DNA from: Saccharospirillum mangrovi
GTDB lineage: Bacteria > Pseudomonadota > Gammaproteobacteria > Pseudomonadales > Natronospirillaceae
Reading direction: 5' to 3'
Length of the DNA stretch: 64,000 nucleotides
Assembly (NCBI RefSeq): GCF_003367315.1
Contig: NZ_CP031415.1
Span: 2,788,001 to 2,852,000 of the forward strand
Shown here: piece after piece, positions 18,655 to 28,030 of the stretch
How positions within the stretch are numbered: the first letter of the stretch is position 1
Layout of the letters: every line of letters starts with the position of its first letter
Notes under the pieces: generated by a model
What the model was told of the DNA's origin: nothing
Database searches by the model: none
The model's input: only the letters and a program-made list of their open reading frames with translations
Position numbers and translations under genes: made by a program

Positions 18655-19275
18655 TCAGTAGTAGCTGAAACGGTCTTCCAACATGCGCAACCGGGCTTCG
18701 GCGTCGGCGATGTCGCGAATCAACTGCTCGTTGCGGCTTTTCAGTTCGCCCTGACGTTCACGCAAACGGGTGATTTCGTTGTACGTTGCCTGGCGTTCTT
18801 CCGGTGTCAGTGCATCGGAAAACAGCACGGCTTCCATTTCGTTCAAGCGACGCTCTGACGTCGTCATTTCGTTTTCATTGCTGCGCTGTTCGCTGCGTAA
18901 ACTGCTGATTTCGGATGTCACCGCGTAGATTTCACGGCCGGCCTGATAGCCATCCAGGAAATCCGCTTCCAGCGACGGCGGGCAGATGCCGCTGTACTGG
19001 TAGCCGTTGCGGGCGCGATTGAAACCGTTGCGTGGGGTACAGAAATTGATCAGGCCTTCTTCGTGTCCGTCCTGATATTGCCGCAAGTCGGGCGTGACGC
19101 CGTGTTTGGCACAGGCTTCGCGGTGCGCGCCAATGCGACTGGACGGATAACCGTTGGAGCCATCTTCGAAGCCGATCGAATACCAATCAGCGGTCAGACA
19201 TTCTTCTTCACTCAAGGTGGCACAACCAGATAACACAACCAGGGTGGCCAACAGGACGGCCGCTAATCGCTTCAT
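18655..19275 (-). CDS. DUF2799 lipoprotein with C-terminal coiled coil
   Basis: 206 aa from the ATG at 19275, which has AGGAG upstream and gives a lipoprotein signal (MKRLAAVLLATLVVLSGC); the frame is open further upstream without a signal. The mature N-terminal half carries the DUF2799 pattern CLTADWYSIGFEDG, REACAKHGV, YQDGHEEGLINFC and NGYQYSGICP, with repeated Cys. From about residue 115 a long charged heptad-like stretch (SEISSLRSEQRSNENEM onward) predicts a coiled coil. Function unknown; an envelope lipoprotein. A C-terminal coiled coil of this length is longer than the basic DUF2799 unit. Confidence 0.82.
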   Translation of the reverse strand: MKRLAAVLLATLVVLSGCATLSEEECLTADWYSIGFEDGSNGYPSSRIGAHREACAKHGVTPDLRQYQDGHEEGLINFCTPRNGFNRARNGYQYSGICPPSLEADFLDGYQAGREIYAVTSEISSLRSEQRSNENEMTTSERRLNEMEAVLFSDALTPEERQATYNEITRLRERQGELKSRNEQLIRDIADAEARLRMLEDRFSYY

Positions 19276-19342
19276 AATCAACTCCTGTGTCAGCGATTTG
19301 TCATTTTGATGTAAAGGATTCTGGCACAGAAAACTGAACCGG

Positions 19343-20161
19343 TCATGAACCTTTCGGCGTGCCATGCGGGCGCCCGACCCAGAGATTGCCGGGCGCAACA
19401 GGATCAGGTTCCACTGGCGGCGGCGGTTGATTAAGCAATTGTTTCAACGATACCCATTCGATGTCGGGATAATCGGCCGGATTCTGGTTGGCAAAAAACG
19501 CCAGCGTTTCGGGGTACGGGTGGCAAATGATGGTCACACTGCCCTGACGACGCGCAATCGACAACGCCGCCCGCCATTGCTGCGCGAGAAATTCCGGCGT
19601 GCGTTCGTGATCGAGAAACACCCGCCGACGCGTCCAGGGTACGCCCATGTCGTTTGCCACACGCCAGCCTTGTGAATCGGCGATGGTTAGCGAATCGAAG
19701 AAGAATAAATGCCGGGCTTTCAACTCGCTCATCACCCAGCCCATGGCTTCGGCGTCGCGCGTCAGTTCGCTGCCCATGTGGTTACTCAGGCCTTCGGCGT
19801 AAGGCACGCTGTCGAGCCCTTCCCAGAGATTCGCCATCAACTGATCGTGACCTTCGGCCCGATCCAGGCCCAGTGGACCGAGTGGCAAACCGCGTTGATT
19901 GGACATGGGAGCGTGCACGATGACGGTTTTATTGAGCCGATGCGTTTCCTCGGCCAGATCCACGGTGTAAGGCCGGCCCGGCATGATGCCGAGCGTTTGT
20001 ACGAAGGGAATGTGAATGGCGCTCAGACCCGAACGCCACTGGTTGCCCAAGTCATCGACGACAATGGCGACTTGTGAAGCCGCCTGAGCGAGGCCGGTGA
20101 GTGTCCAGAAACACACACCGACCCAGCTCAGACGCAGCGCCGTTTTGTTAACGCGCGGCAT
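19343..20161 (-). CDS. yibQ: Divergent polysaccharide deacetylase family protein YibQ
   Basis: 272 aa with a signal peptide ([19 protein letters not shown]). The family core is visible: VAIVVDDLGNQWRSGLSA (Asp pair), IHIPFVQTLG, VHAPMSNQ, LSNHMGSELTRD, FFDSLTIADSQGW and ITIICHPYPETLAFF. This is the DUF610/YibQ branch of the NodB-like deacetylase fold. Its substrate is not established. Its start overlaps the ctpA stop by 14 bases, in the conserved gpmM-envC-ctpA-yibQ order, which ties it to cell-wall processing. Confidence 0.88.
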   Translation of the reverse strand: MPRVNKTALRLSWVGVCFWTLTGLAQAASQVAIVVDDLGNQWRSGLSAIHIPFVQTLGIMPGRPYTVDLAEETHRLNKTVIVHAPMSNQRGLPLGPLGLDRAEGHDQLMANLWEGLDSVPYAEGLSNHMGSELTRDAEAMGWVMSELKARHLFFFDSLTIADSQGWRVANDMGVPWTRRRVFLDHERTPEFLAQQWRAALSIARRQGSVTIICHPYPETLAFFANQNPADYPDIEWVSLKQLLNQPPPPVEPDPVAPGNLWVGRPHGTPKGS

Positions 20162-21449
20162 TCAAAAAGCGCATGCCCTTGAGCACGGTCAGCGCTTGAT
20201 ACAGTTGGTAGTCGTCGATCAACTGAGACTCGCTGGTGTCGGTATCGACGCGGTCTTCGCTGCCGTTTTCACCGTCCGGATTCGCCAGGTGACCGGCCAG
20301 GTCCGCTTCGGTGTAGTACGGATTGCCGTTTTCCTGCGTCAATTTGCCGGGGCGAACTTCGATGTCCGGCACGATGCCCTGCGCCTGAATCGAACGGCCT
20401 GACGGCGTGTAGTAACGCGCAGTGGTCAGCTTGATGGCGTGGCTGTCATCCAACGGCAGGATGGTTTGCACCGAGCCTTTGCCGAAACTGCGCGTGCCCA
20501 TAATGATGCCGCGGTGATGATCCTGAATCGCACCGGCCACAATTTCCGACGCCGAGGCACTGCCGCCGTTGATCAGCACCACCAGATTGACGCCCTGGCT
20601 CGGGTCCTGCGCATGCGCACGGAAGCGGCTGGCGCTGTTCGGCAAGCGACCTTCGGTGTAGACAATCAGCCCTTCGGAAATCAACGCATCGACCACTTCG
20701 ACCGACGCCTGCAACACACCGCCGGGGTTGTTGCGCAAATCCAGAACCATACCGTCGAGCGCGCCGCCGTTTTCGTCGCGCAGTGTTTCCATGGCGTCGA
20801 CAAAATCGCGACCGGTGCGTTCCTGGAATTGGGAGATGCGCACATAGCCGAAATTGTCTTCCAGCATGCGTTGGCGTACTGAGGTGATTTGAATAACGTC
20901 GCGGGTAATTTCAATGCGCAGCGGTTGGTTTTCACCTTCGCGCACCACCGTCAGTTCGATGTTGGAACCTGGCTCACCGCGCATTAATGCGACGGCATCG
21001 TTCACCGTCATGCCCTTCACCGGGGTGTCATCGATTTGCGTGATCAGATCGCCCGACTGCATACCGGCGTGAAACGCGGGTGTGTCGTCAATCGGCGCGA
21101 CGACACGGATAAAACCGGTTTCGTCGAGGGTAATTTCGATACCCAGACCGCCGTATTCACCGGAGGTGCTTTCGCGCAGGTCGGCGAAATCTTCGGGGGT
21201 CAGATAATCGGAGTGCGGGTCGAGCCCCGACAGCATGCCTTCGATGGCGCTTTCAATCAGCGTGCTGTCGTCAATCTCTTCCACGTATGCCTGTTTGATG
21301 CGGTCCAGCACCTGCGACAGCATGCGGACATCATCCACCGGCAGGCGGGTTTGGTTACGTTCGGCTTGTACACTGCTGGCGATACCGATGGAAATACCGA
21401 CAATCAAAGCCGTCAGTGCAGTCAGCCAAGGGCTGCGAATCAACTTCAT
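20148..21449 (-). CDS. ctpA: C-terminal processing peptidase CtpA (S41 family)
   Basis: 433 aa from the ATG at 21449, chosen for the signal-anchor MKLIRSPWLTALTALIVGI. A PDZ domain (LITQIDDTPVKGMTVNDAV) lies at about residues 100-185. The S41 protease core follows, with the catalytic Ser in NGGSASASEI (about 295) and Lys in SFGKGSVQT (about 321). The enzyme is periplasmic; CtpA homologs in Pseudomonas degrade cell-wall hydrolases, which fits its place behind envC, an amidase activator. A low-complexity acidic tail (NPDGENGSEDRVDTDTSE) precedes the C-terminus. Confidence 0.93.
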   Translation of the reverse strand: MKLIRSPWLTALTALIVGISIGIASSVQAERNQTRLPVDDVRMLSQVLDRIKQAYVEEIDDSTLIESAIEGMLSGLDPHSDYLTPEDFADLRESTSGEYGGLGIEITLDETGFIRVVAPIDDTPAFHAGMQSGDLITQIDDTPVKGMTVNDAVALMRGEPGSNIELTVVREGENQPLRIEITRDVIQITSVRQRMLEDNFGYVRISQFQERTGRDFVDAMETLRDENGGALDGMVLDLRNNPGGVLQASVEVVDALISEGLIVYTEGRLPNSASRFRAHAQDPSQGVNLVVLINGGSASASEIVAGAIQDHHRGIIMGTRSFGKGSVQTILPLDDSHAIKLTTARYYTPSGRSIQAQGIVPDIEVRPGKLTQENGNPYYTEADLAGHLANPDGENGSEDRVDTDTSESQLIDDYQLYQALTVLKGMRFLNAAR

Positions 21450-21600
21450 AATGGTTCCTTTCGCGTCTGTGTTCGATGGCATAGCGTCACCTGGGGCGCA
21501 TTTTCCGGTGTCGGAACTGCCGTCATTCTAAGCAACCCTGGCTCAGTTAGCACGGCTGTTACGTCTACCTTACGCCTCACGCAAAATGACATGAGACGCC

Positions 21601-22770
21601 CTAGCGGTTTTGCAACCAGTCATCCGGGTTTTCCGGACGGCCGTTGCGGCGTAATTCAAAATACAGGGCCGGTTCGGTGAAACCACCGGACAAACCGACT
21701 TCGGCGATCACATCGCCCGCACCCACCCAGGCGCCGACATCGCGCAACAAGGCCTGATTGCGGCCATACAGCGACATCAAACCGTTGCCGTGATCGACAA
21801 TAATCAGCAGCCCAAAACCGTTCAGCCAATCGGCAAACACCACCCGACCATGATGAATGGCGTGCACCTGAGTGCCGGCGTTGGCGCCGATCAACCAACC
21901 CTGCCAATTCAACCGCGACCCTTCGATGGGGCGGCCAAAACGTGCCCTTAACGTGCCATCGACCGGCCAGGGCAGGCGACCTTTTGCCTCAGCCATGTCG
22001 GTGCCGTCGGGGAAATCGAAATCGAGATCCGCCAGTTCCGAACGCATGCGCTCAATCAATTCGTTCAATTGCGCCTGCTCGGCTTCCTTGCGCGCAAGTT
22101 CCGCTTCGGCGGCTTCCGCTTCGGCGCTGAGGTTGGCCAGAATCTGACTGCGGCGGTTTTTCTGCTGCGCCAGTTGGTCGCGCGTGCTGGCTATTTGCTG
22201 GCGATCACTTTGCAACTGATCGGTCAATTGCTGCTGTTCGACGATGTTGGCGGCCAAGCGTTCGGAACGTTCCACCCAGGCCTGCAATGCAGCGTTCTGA
22301 TCGTCGTTCAGAATGGCGAAATAGTGCATCTGCCGTGCCAGCTCTTCCGGGCGCTGCCCCGACAGCAATAATTTGATCAACGGTTGATTGTTCTGTTTAT
22401 AGGCCAGTCGCAGGATGGCGCGAATGGTCTCGCGCTGTTCTTCCTGTCGCGCTTCGAGTTCGGTTTGCTCGGCGGTTAATCGATCCAGCTGTGTTCGCGC
22501 CTGTGCCAGTCGCGCTTCGGTGTCGCGCAAACGTCGGTTGCTGTCGCCCAGTTGCCGTTCGGTGGTTTCCAGCGCCTGGCGTTGCTCGGACACCGCGCCG
22601 CGCCGCGAACGCAATTCGGCTTCCAACGATTGAATCTGATTCTGCAATTGCTGCAATTCACGCTCGCGCAAGGTCAGATCGTCTTCCGCGCCAACCGACG
22701 CACACGCCAGTGCAGCGAGACTCAACCCGAACAAGCAGACACGACGGAGAACTGGGAAAGGACGCAACAA
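21601..22770 (-). CDS. envC: Murein hydrolase activator EnvC
   Basis: 389 aa. A signal peptide (VLRRVCLFGLSLAALACASVGA) is followed by a long coiled coil (about residues 30-250) and a C-terminal LytM/M23 domain (about 270-389). The LytM domain lacks the Zn ligands: the canonical HxH position reads ALYFELRR, as expected for EnvC, which activates amidases AmiA/B without cutting itself. The start codon appears to be TTG (22768-22770); no ATG or GTG gives an intact signal peptide. It is placed between gpmM and ctpA, the conserved order. Confidence 0.93.
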   Translation of the reverse strand: MLRPFPVLRRVCLFGLSLAALACASVGAEDDLTLRERELQQLQNQIQSLEAELRSRRGAVSEQRQALETTERQLGDSNRRLRDTEARLAQARTQLDRLTAEQTELEARQEEQRETIRAILRLAYKQNNQPLIKLLLSGQRPEELARQMHYFAILNDDQNAALQAWVERSERLAANIVEQQQLTDQLQSDRQQIASTRDQLAQQKNRRSQILANLSAEAEAAEAELARKEAEQAQLNELIERMRSELADLDFDFPDGTDMAEAKGRLPWPVDGTLRARFGRPIEGSRLNWQGWLIGANAGTQVHAIHHGRVVFADWLNGFGLLIIVDHGNGLMSLYGRNQALLRDVGAWVGAGDVIAEVGLSGGFTEPALYFELRRNGRPENPDDWLQNR

Positions 22771-22877
22771 GTCAGCGGAGCCTTAGATCAAAACGCCTGA
22801 GCATGGGCCAAGCAGGCTAACCCAAGCGTCCTGGGGAAACCAGAGGACCGGACGGTCCCCTTTCGTCACCTTTACCC

Positions 22878-24425
22878 TCAACCTTTGATCAGGTTGTGGC
22901 CGGTCATTTCTGCCGGTTGATCCAGACCCATCATCGACAACAGCGTCGGCGCGATGTCGGCCAGTCGGCCTTCGGCAAGCTGGGCGTTCTTGTGAGTTTC
23001 GGTGACGTAGACCAACGGCACCGGGAAGACGGTGTGGCTGGTCACGGCGCCACCGGTATCCGGATCAACCATCAGTTCCACGTTGCCGTGATCCGCGGTG
23101 ATCAGCATTTCGCCACCGGCGCGCAAGGTCGCTTCGGACACTTTTGCCAGCGCATCGTCGAGCGCTTCCACCGCCTTGATAGCAGCGTCCACTTTGCCGG
23201 TGTGACCAACCATGTCGCCGTTGGCGTAGTTGCAGACGATCAAGTCGTATTTGCCGCTGTCGATGGCCGCGACCAGTTTTTCGGTCACTTCCGGCGCGCT
23301 CATTTCCGGTTGCAGATCGTAGGTCGCCACCTTGGGTGACGGCACCAGAATGCGATCTTCGCCTTCAAACACTTCTTCGCGACCGCCGTTAAAGAAGAAG
23401 GTCACGTGGGCGTATTTTTCTGTCTCGGCAATGCGCAGCTGTTTCTTGCCCTGCTGCTCCATGATTTCGCCCAGGGTGTTGCTCAACGATTCCGGCGGAT
23501 AGGCCACCGGCGCATCGATATCGGCCGCGTATTCAGACAGACAAACAAAGGCCGACAGTTGCGGCCGCACGGAACGGTCCAGATCGGATTCCAGCTTGTC
23601 GTCGATCAAGGCGCGGGTGATTTCACGCGCCCGGTCGGGACGGAAGTTCATGAAGACAACAGCATCGCCGTCTTGCAGGAACACCGGGCCGTTGCCGTCG
23701 ACACGAATGGATGACGCCGGAACGAATTCGTCGTCTTTGCCTTGGTCGTACGCAGCGGCCAGCGCGTCCATCGGCGTGCCGGCAACGATGTCGGCCTTGC
23801 CTTGGGTGAGCAGATCGTAAGCGGCCTGAACGCGTTCCCAGCGGTTGTCGCGGTCCATGGCGTAGTAACGGCCGATCAGCGAGACGATGCCGCCAACGCC
23901 GAGTTTTTCCAGTTTGTGTTCCAGTTTTTCAATCGACGGCAGTGCCGAACGCGGCGGCGTATCGCGGCCATCCAAGAAGGCGTGTACATAAACTTTGTCG
24001 GCACCACGCTGTACCGCCAGATCGACCATGGCGTGCAGATGATCTTCGTGCGCATGCACACCACCGGGCGACAGCAAGCCCAGAATATGCACGGCCTTGC
24101 CGTTAGCAACGGCGCCGTCAACGGCTGCGGTCAAGGCTGGGTTTTCGAAGAAATCGCCGTCTTCGATCGACTTGGCGATGCGCGTCAGCTGCTGATACAC
24201 AATGCGGCCGCTGCCCAGATTCATATGGCCAACTTCGGAGTTGCCCATCTGGCCGTCCGGCAAACCGACGTTCATGCCGGAGGTGTGAATCAGCGAATGC
24301 GGGTATTCCTGCCACAGCCGTTTCCAGGTTGGGGCGTTGGCTTTGGCGATGGCGTTGGACTGAGACGTCTCACTGTGGCCAAAGCCGTCGAGAATCACCA
24401 GTACCGCTGGCTTTGCAACCGTCAT
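22878..24425 (-). CDS. gpmI: 2,3-bisphosphoglycerate-independent phosphoglycerate mutase
   Basis: 515 aa glycolytic enzyme interconverting 3- and 2-phosphoglycerate with two Mn ions. The metal Asp lies in VILDGFGHS (residue 13) and the phosphorylated Ser in [12 protein letters not shown] (residue 63). DGRDTPP (about 155), [12 protein letters not shown] (about 192) and ITADHGNVE (about 450) complete the active site. GGAGG precedes the ATG. It heads the minus-strand gpmM-envC-ctpA-yibQ cluster and is divergent from yibN-grxC-secB, the arrangement of E. coli. Confidence 0.97.
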   Translation of the reverse strand: MTVAKPAVLVILDGFGHSETSQSNAIAKANAPTWKRLWQEYPHSLIHTSGMNVGLPDGQMGNSEVGHMNLGSGRIVYQQLTRIAKSIEDGDFFENPALTAAVDGAVANGKAVHILGLLSPGGVHAHEDHLHAMVDLAVQRGADKVYVHAFLDGRDTPPRSALPSIEKLEHKLEKLGVGGIVSLIGRYYAMDRDNRWERVQAAYDLLTQGKADIVAGTPMDALAAAYDQGKDDEFVPASSIRVDGNGPVFLQDGDAVVFMNFRPDRAREITRALIDDKLESDLDRSVRPQLSAFVCLSEYAADIDAPVAYPPESLSNTLGEIMEQQGKKQLRIAETEKYAHVTFFFNGGREEVFEGEDRILVPSPKVATYDLQPEMSAPEVTEKLVAAIDSGKYDLIVCNYANGDMVGHTGKVDAAIKAVEALDDALAKVSEATLRAGGEMLITADHGNVELMVDPDTGGAVTSHTVFPVPLVYVTETHKNAQLAEGRLADIAPTLLSMMGLDQPAEMTGHNLIKG

Positions 24426-24629
24426 GGGTCTACCTCCAAGTCAAAATGTTCGAGCAATTATGTAGGAAAATTACAGGCCGCTAGTGTACTGATTCCCGCC
24501 CCCGGTAGCGAGCCTCGCCAGCGCCCGGCGCGCTATGGCGACGATTGCTTGCCAGCGGCTATGGCTGGCCCAGTCGCTGGTGTATACTCCGGCGCTTAAT
24601 TTTTCACCGCCTGTTCAGAGTCAAAATCT

Positions 24630-25049
24630 ATGGTGCAACAACTGTTCGAATTCGTGATCAACCATTGGATCTTATCGACCATCTGGGTTGCATTGCTGGC
24701 GGCCTTGCTGGTCACTGAAAGCAGCAAAGGCGGCAAAGGCGTAACGCCGCAACAAGCCACCACCCTGATCAATACCAAGGATGCGAAAGTCGTCGATCTG
24801 CGCACCAAAGACGAATTCCGCAAAGGCCACTTGCCGGGCGCCATCAACATTCCGTCGCGCGATTTCGCCAACCGCATGAGCGAGCTGTCTGCCTACAAAG
24901 AAACACCCATTATTCTGGTTTGCAAAACCGGCACCAGCGCTGGCGCCAGTGGCGCTTTGTTGAATAAAGCCGGCTTCAAGCAATTGCACAAGCTGCGCGG
25001 CGGCGTACTGGAATGGCAAAATTCCAGCCTGCCGCTGGTTAAGTCTTAA
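24630..25049 (+). CDS. yibN: Membrane-anchored rhodanese-like protein YibN
   Basis: 139 aa: one N-terminal membrane segment (about residues 13-31, WILSTIWVALLAALLV) and a single rhodanese domain with VVDLRTKDEFRKGHLPGAINIP and the active-site loop LVCKTGTSAG carrying the catalytic Cys. Sulfur transfer or redox signalling at the membrane is likely; the substrate is unknown. It is the first gene of the conserved yibN-grxC-secB order, divergent from gpmI. A TATACT hexamer at 24583 may be its -10 but no good -35 was seen. Confidence 0.93.
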   Translation: MVQQLFEFVINHWILSTIWVALLAALLVTESSKGGKGVTPQQATTLINTKDAKVVDLRTKDEFRKGHLPGAINIPSRDFANRMSELSAYKETPIILVCKTGTSAGASGALLNKAGFKQLHKLRGGVLEWQNSSLPLVKS

Positions 25050-25073
25050 CAGCGTTTCGGCGAGGCTCGCATC

Positions 25074-25352
25074 ATGGCACAGCAACCCAAGGTCACGCTT
25101 TACACCACCCGCTGGTGCGGCTTTTGCGCCCGGGCCAAGGATCTGCTGGAGCGCAAGGGCGAGCCTTATCTGGAAATTCCGGTCGATGGCGAGCCGGAAA
25201 AACGCCAACAAATGATGCAGTTGAGCGGCCGTCACACGGTGCCGCAAATCTGGATCGGCAAAATCCATGTCGGCGGCTGCGACGATCTCTACGCCCTGGA
25301 GCGCAGCGGTCAGTTGGATTCGCTGCTGAGTCAGGCAGGCGAACAACCCTAG
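25074..25352 (+). CDS. grxC: Glutaredoxin 3 (GrxC)
   Basis: 92 aa, small for a thioredoxin-fold protein as expected for Grx3. The active site reads WCGFC rather than the usual CPYC. The cis-Pro loop HTVPQIWIG and the glutathione-binding [10 protein letters not shown] are intact. It reduces glutathione-mixed disulfides in the cytoplasm. It lies 24 bases after yibN and 34 before secB. Confidence 0.94.
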   Translation: MAQQPKVTLYTTRWCGFCARAKDLLERKGEPYLEIPVDGEPEKRQQMMQLSGRHTVPQIWIGKIHVGGCDDLYALERSGQLDSLLSQAGEQP

Positions 25353-25386
25353 CGCCGACATTTTCCCGTTTACTACCGGAGTCATC

Positions 25387-25839
25387 ATGAGCGAACAACA
25401 AAAACCCCAATTTGGCATCCAACGCATCTACACCCGGGACGTTTCTTTCGAATCACCAAACACCCCTGCCATCTTCCAGCAAGAATGGAAACCGCAGGTC
25501 AAACTGGATCTGAACACCAAAACCCGCGCGCTGAATGAAGGCGTGTACGAAGTGGTTCTGGTTGTGACCGTTGAAGCCAAACTGGGCGAGCAGGTCGCGT
25601 TTCTGGTGGAAGTGCAACAGGCCGGCATTTTCAATCTGGCGGGTTTCAACGACGAAACGCGTGACCAGATGGTCGGCGCTTACTGCCCGTCACTGTTATT
25701 CCCGTACGCCCGTGAAGCGGTTGATTCCGCCGTCACTAAAGGCAGTTTCCCGGCGCTGATGCTGGCGCCGGTCAATTTCGACGTGCTCTACCAACAAAGC
25801 AAGCAACAGCAAGGCGAGGCCGCTCAGACCACCAACTGA
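25387..25839 (+). CDS. secB: Protein-export chaperone SecB
   Basis: 150 aa, the usual length. The family core [22 protein letters not shown] is followed by [38 protein letters not shown] and [34 protein letters not shown]. SecB is a homotetramer that holds preproteins unfolded and hands them to SecA. It is the last gene of yibN-grxC-secB. The ATG follows CCGGAG. Confidence 0.97.
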   Translation: MSEQQKPQFGIQRIYTRDVSFESPNTPAIFQQEWKPQVKLDLNTKTRALNEGVYEVVLVVTVEAKLGEQVAFLVEVQQAGIFNLAGFNDETRDQMVGAYCPSLLFPYAREAVDSAVTKGSFPALMLAPVNFDVLYQQSKQQQGEAAQTTN

Positions 25840-25918
25840 GTCCAACAACAACATTGCCGGGAGCGAGGCCGCTGTATGACTGCGTCTCCCGCCATTTGGC
25901 CGCGCCAACACGACGGCC

Positions 25919-27949
25919 ATGATTCGCCCGCATCAACCAAGGGGCGATGAAACAAGAGGGCTGTTCGTGCACCAGGGTGACAAGCGGTCACCTCTACTGG
26001 CCGCGTTTCAACAAAGCCCCTTGCCCCAGGCAGTCTGTAGCGGGACAGGGCAACTTCTCCAGGCCAATGCGGCCTGGCAACGCTGGTTTGGTACGACAGG
26101 CGACGTCGGCGATGTTTCGCTCGGCGCCTGTTTGCCTGTACTGAACAGCGATTACCTCACTCAACTGGGCGACCATCACCGCCTGGTCACCAGCGCCGTC
26201 GATGGCCAACGCCTGCAGGTGCGCCTGCAACGTTTCAGCGGCGATGAAGAAACGGGCTTTATTGTTCACGTCGAAGCCGACAGCGATGACCGCTGCCTGC
26301 AACAACGGCTGACACCGCTGTTTGAATCCAGCCTCGACGGCATTGCCTTTATCGGCACCGACGGCAATTACCAACTCGCCAACCCGGCTTTTCTCGACAT
26401 GCTCGGCCGCAGCGCCGATGCCGTCATCGGCCAGCCATTCACCGATTTCATCACCGCCGATCATCTGGCCGGTAACACCGCCGAACTGCAACGCCGATTA
26501 ATGGCCGGCGAAATGGACGGCCTGTTCGAGATTCACTACAACCACGCCGACGGTCACTGGGTGCCCGCGTCGATCCGGCCGGTGCTGATCACCGACGCCG
26601 ATGGCAACCCCGAAGGCGTCTGGTCGATCAGTCGCGACAGCACCTTGCGCAACCAATTGATCGAAAGCCTGACCAGCAGCGAACGCCGCTTTCGCGCTCT
26701 GTTCCGCAACAGCCTCGATGCCATTGCCTTCTGGACCGAAAACCGCCAATTGCGTTACGCCAACCAGGCCTGTCTGGACATGACCGGCTACAGCCGCGAA
26801 GAGCTGAGCCATCTGAGCTTTACCGATTTGCTGTCGCCGGAATGGGAAGACACCGCACTGGAGTTCGATCGCCAACTGAAAGAACGCGGCTACACCGACG
26901 TCATCGAAACCGACATTCTGCGCAAAGACGGCGAAGTGGTACCAATCTCCATCCGCGCCAGCGCCTTTCGCGATAACAAGGGTGAGGTCAACGGCTCCTG
27001 GTTCATTCTGCGCGACATCAGCGGTTACAAGCAGGCGCTGAACCAATTGCGCCACAGCCAGAACATGCTGCAACAGACCAACCGCATGGCGCGCATCGGT
27101 GGCTGGGAATACGACAGCCTGAGCAAAACCTTTACCTTCACCGATGAAACCTACCGCATTCTGGCGATTCCACAGACCTACGACCGCAGCCTCGACAGCA
27201 TTCTCAAGCTGTTCAACCCCGGCTCGCAAAAACGCCTGCTGCACGAAGTCGCACGCACCAACGACAGCGGCCAGCCGGCCGACTTCGACGTCCGCCTCGA
27301 CGGCTTTGAACCGGCACGCTGGTTGCGCATCAGCGCCCAAACCGCCATCGATTCCAGCGACCGCACCTACGTCGTCGGCGCGATTCAGGACATCTCCGAA
27401 TTCAAAGCGCGCCAGCGCAGCCTGGAAAACGACCGCGATACGTTCCAGCATCTGGCGTTCCACGATCCGCTGACCGGCCTGCCCAATCGACTGTTACTGG
27501 AAGACCGCTTCCAGCAACTGAGTTTCACCGCGCAACGACGCAGCGGCCACGTCGCCATCCTGGTGATCGATCTGGACGACTTCAAAGTGATCAACGACCA
27601 GCGCGGCCACCCGGCCGGCGACGCGCTGTTGCGCGCCATCGGCGACCGGTTACGCAATTGCGTGCGCCAGTCCGACACAGTGGCGCGGCTGGGCGGCGAC
27701 GAGTTCATCGTGCTCGCCAGCCTGGACAGCGCCGAAGAAGTCGAAACCATCGCCACCAAGCTGTTCAACGAATTGCAATTACCGATCGATTGGAACGGCC
27801 AGCAACTGAACAGCCATTGCTCGATGGGTGTGGCGGTTTACCCGCATCAGGGCGGCGATTTCAACAGCCTGTACGAGGCCGCCGATCAGGCCATGTATCA
27901 AGCCAAGGCCGGCGGTAAAAACCGCTACCTGGCGTTTGTTCCGTCCTGA
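25919..27949 (+). CDS. Multi-PAS diguanylate cyclase
   Basis: Up to 676 aa, with no membrane segment. It has four PAS-like units: one degenerate at about residues 25-90, then SLDGIAFIGTDGNYQLANP (about 140), SLDAIAFWTENRQLRYANQ (about 265), and a third clear unit starting GGWEYDSLSKTF (about 395). A C-terminal GGDEF domain begins HDPLTGLPNRLLLEDRF, with an intact LGGDEFIVL active site and an RxxD inhibitory site (RQSD) five residues before it. No EAL domain is present, so it should make c-di-GMP. The start is unsure: GTG at 25967 has AGAGG upstream and may be truer than the ATG at 25919. It is probably monocistronic. Confidence 0.9.
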   Translation: MIRPHQPRGDETRGLFVHQGDKRSPLLAAFQQSPLPQAVCSGTGQLLQANAAWQRWFGTTGDVGDVSLGACLPVLNSDYLTQLGDHHRLVTSAVDGQRLQVRLQRFSGDEETGFIVHVEADSDDRCLQQRLTPLFESSLDGIAFIGTDGNYQLANPAFLDMLGRSADAVIGQPFTDFITADHLAGNTAELQRRLMAGEMDGLFEIHYNHADGHWVPASIRPVLITDADGNPEGVWSISRDSTLRNQLIESLTSSERRFRALFRNSLDAIAFWTENRQLRYANQACLDMTGYSREELSHLSFTDLLSPEWEDTALEFDRQLKERGYTDVIETDILRKDGEVVPISIRASAFRDNKGEVNGSWFILRDISGYKQALNQLRHSQNMLQQTNRMARIGGWEYDSLSKTFTFTDETYRILAIPQTYDRSLDSILKLFNPGSQKRLLHEVARTNDSGQPADFDVRLDGFEPARWLRISAQTAIDSSDRTYVVGAIQDISEFKARQRSLENDRDTFQHLAFHDPLTGLPNRLLLEDRFQQLSFTAQRRSGHVAILVIDLDDFKVINDQRGHPAGDALLRAIGDRLRNCVRQSDTVARLGGDEFIVLASLDSAEEVETIATKLFNELQLPIDWNGQQLNSHCSMGVAVYPHQGGDFNSLYEAADQAMYQAKAGGKNRYLAFVPS

Positions 27950-27984
27950 TCAGCGAGGCTCGATGATTGGCGCTGGCGCGTCGA

Positions 27985-28000
27985 TGAAACAAGTGTTTCA
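27985..28000. promoter_or_regulatory. Operator-like palindrome I before the RpiR-type regulator
   Basis: TGAAACAAGTGTTTCA is a perfect 7-2-7 inverted repeat. It shares GAAACA-N2-TGTTTC with the palindrome before the hpxW-like operon at 28854-28875, so it is a likely autoregulatory site for the adjacent regulator. Confidence 0.75.
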
Positions 28001-28004
28001 ATGC

Positions 28005-28020
28005 TGAAAGACTTGTTTCA
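28005..28020. promoter_or_regulatory. Operator-like palindrome II before the RpiR-type regulator
   Basis: TGAAAGACTTGTTTCA matches palindrome I except for one broken base pair. Its centre lies exactly 20 bases from that of site I, two helical turns, so two dimers could bind the same face. It lies just before the preferred regulator start at 28031. Confidence 0.65.
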
Positions 28021-28030
28021 TGAGCATCCC

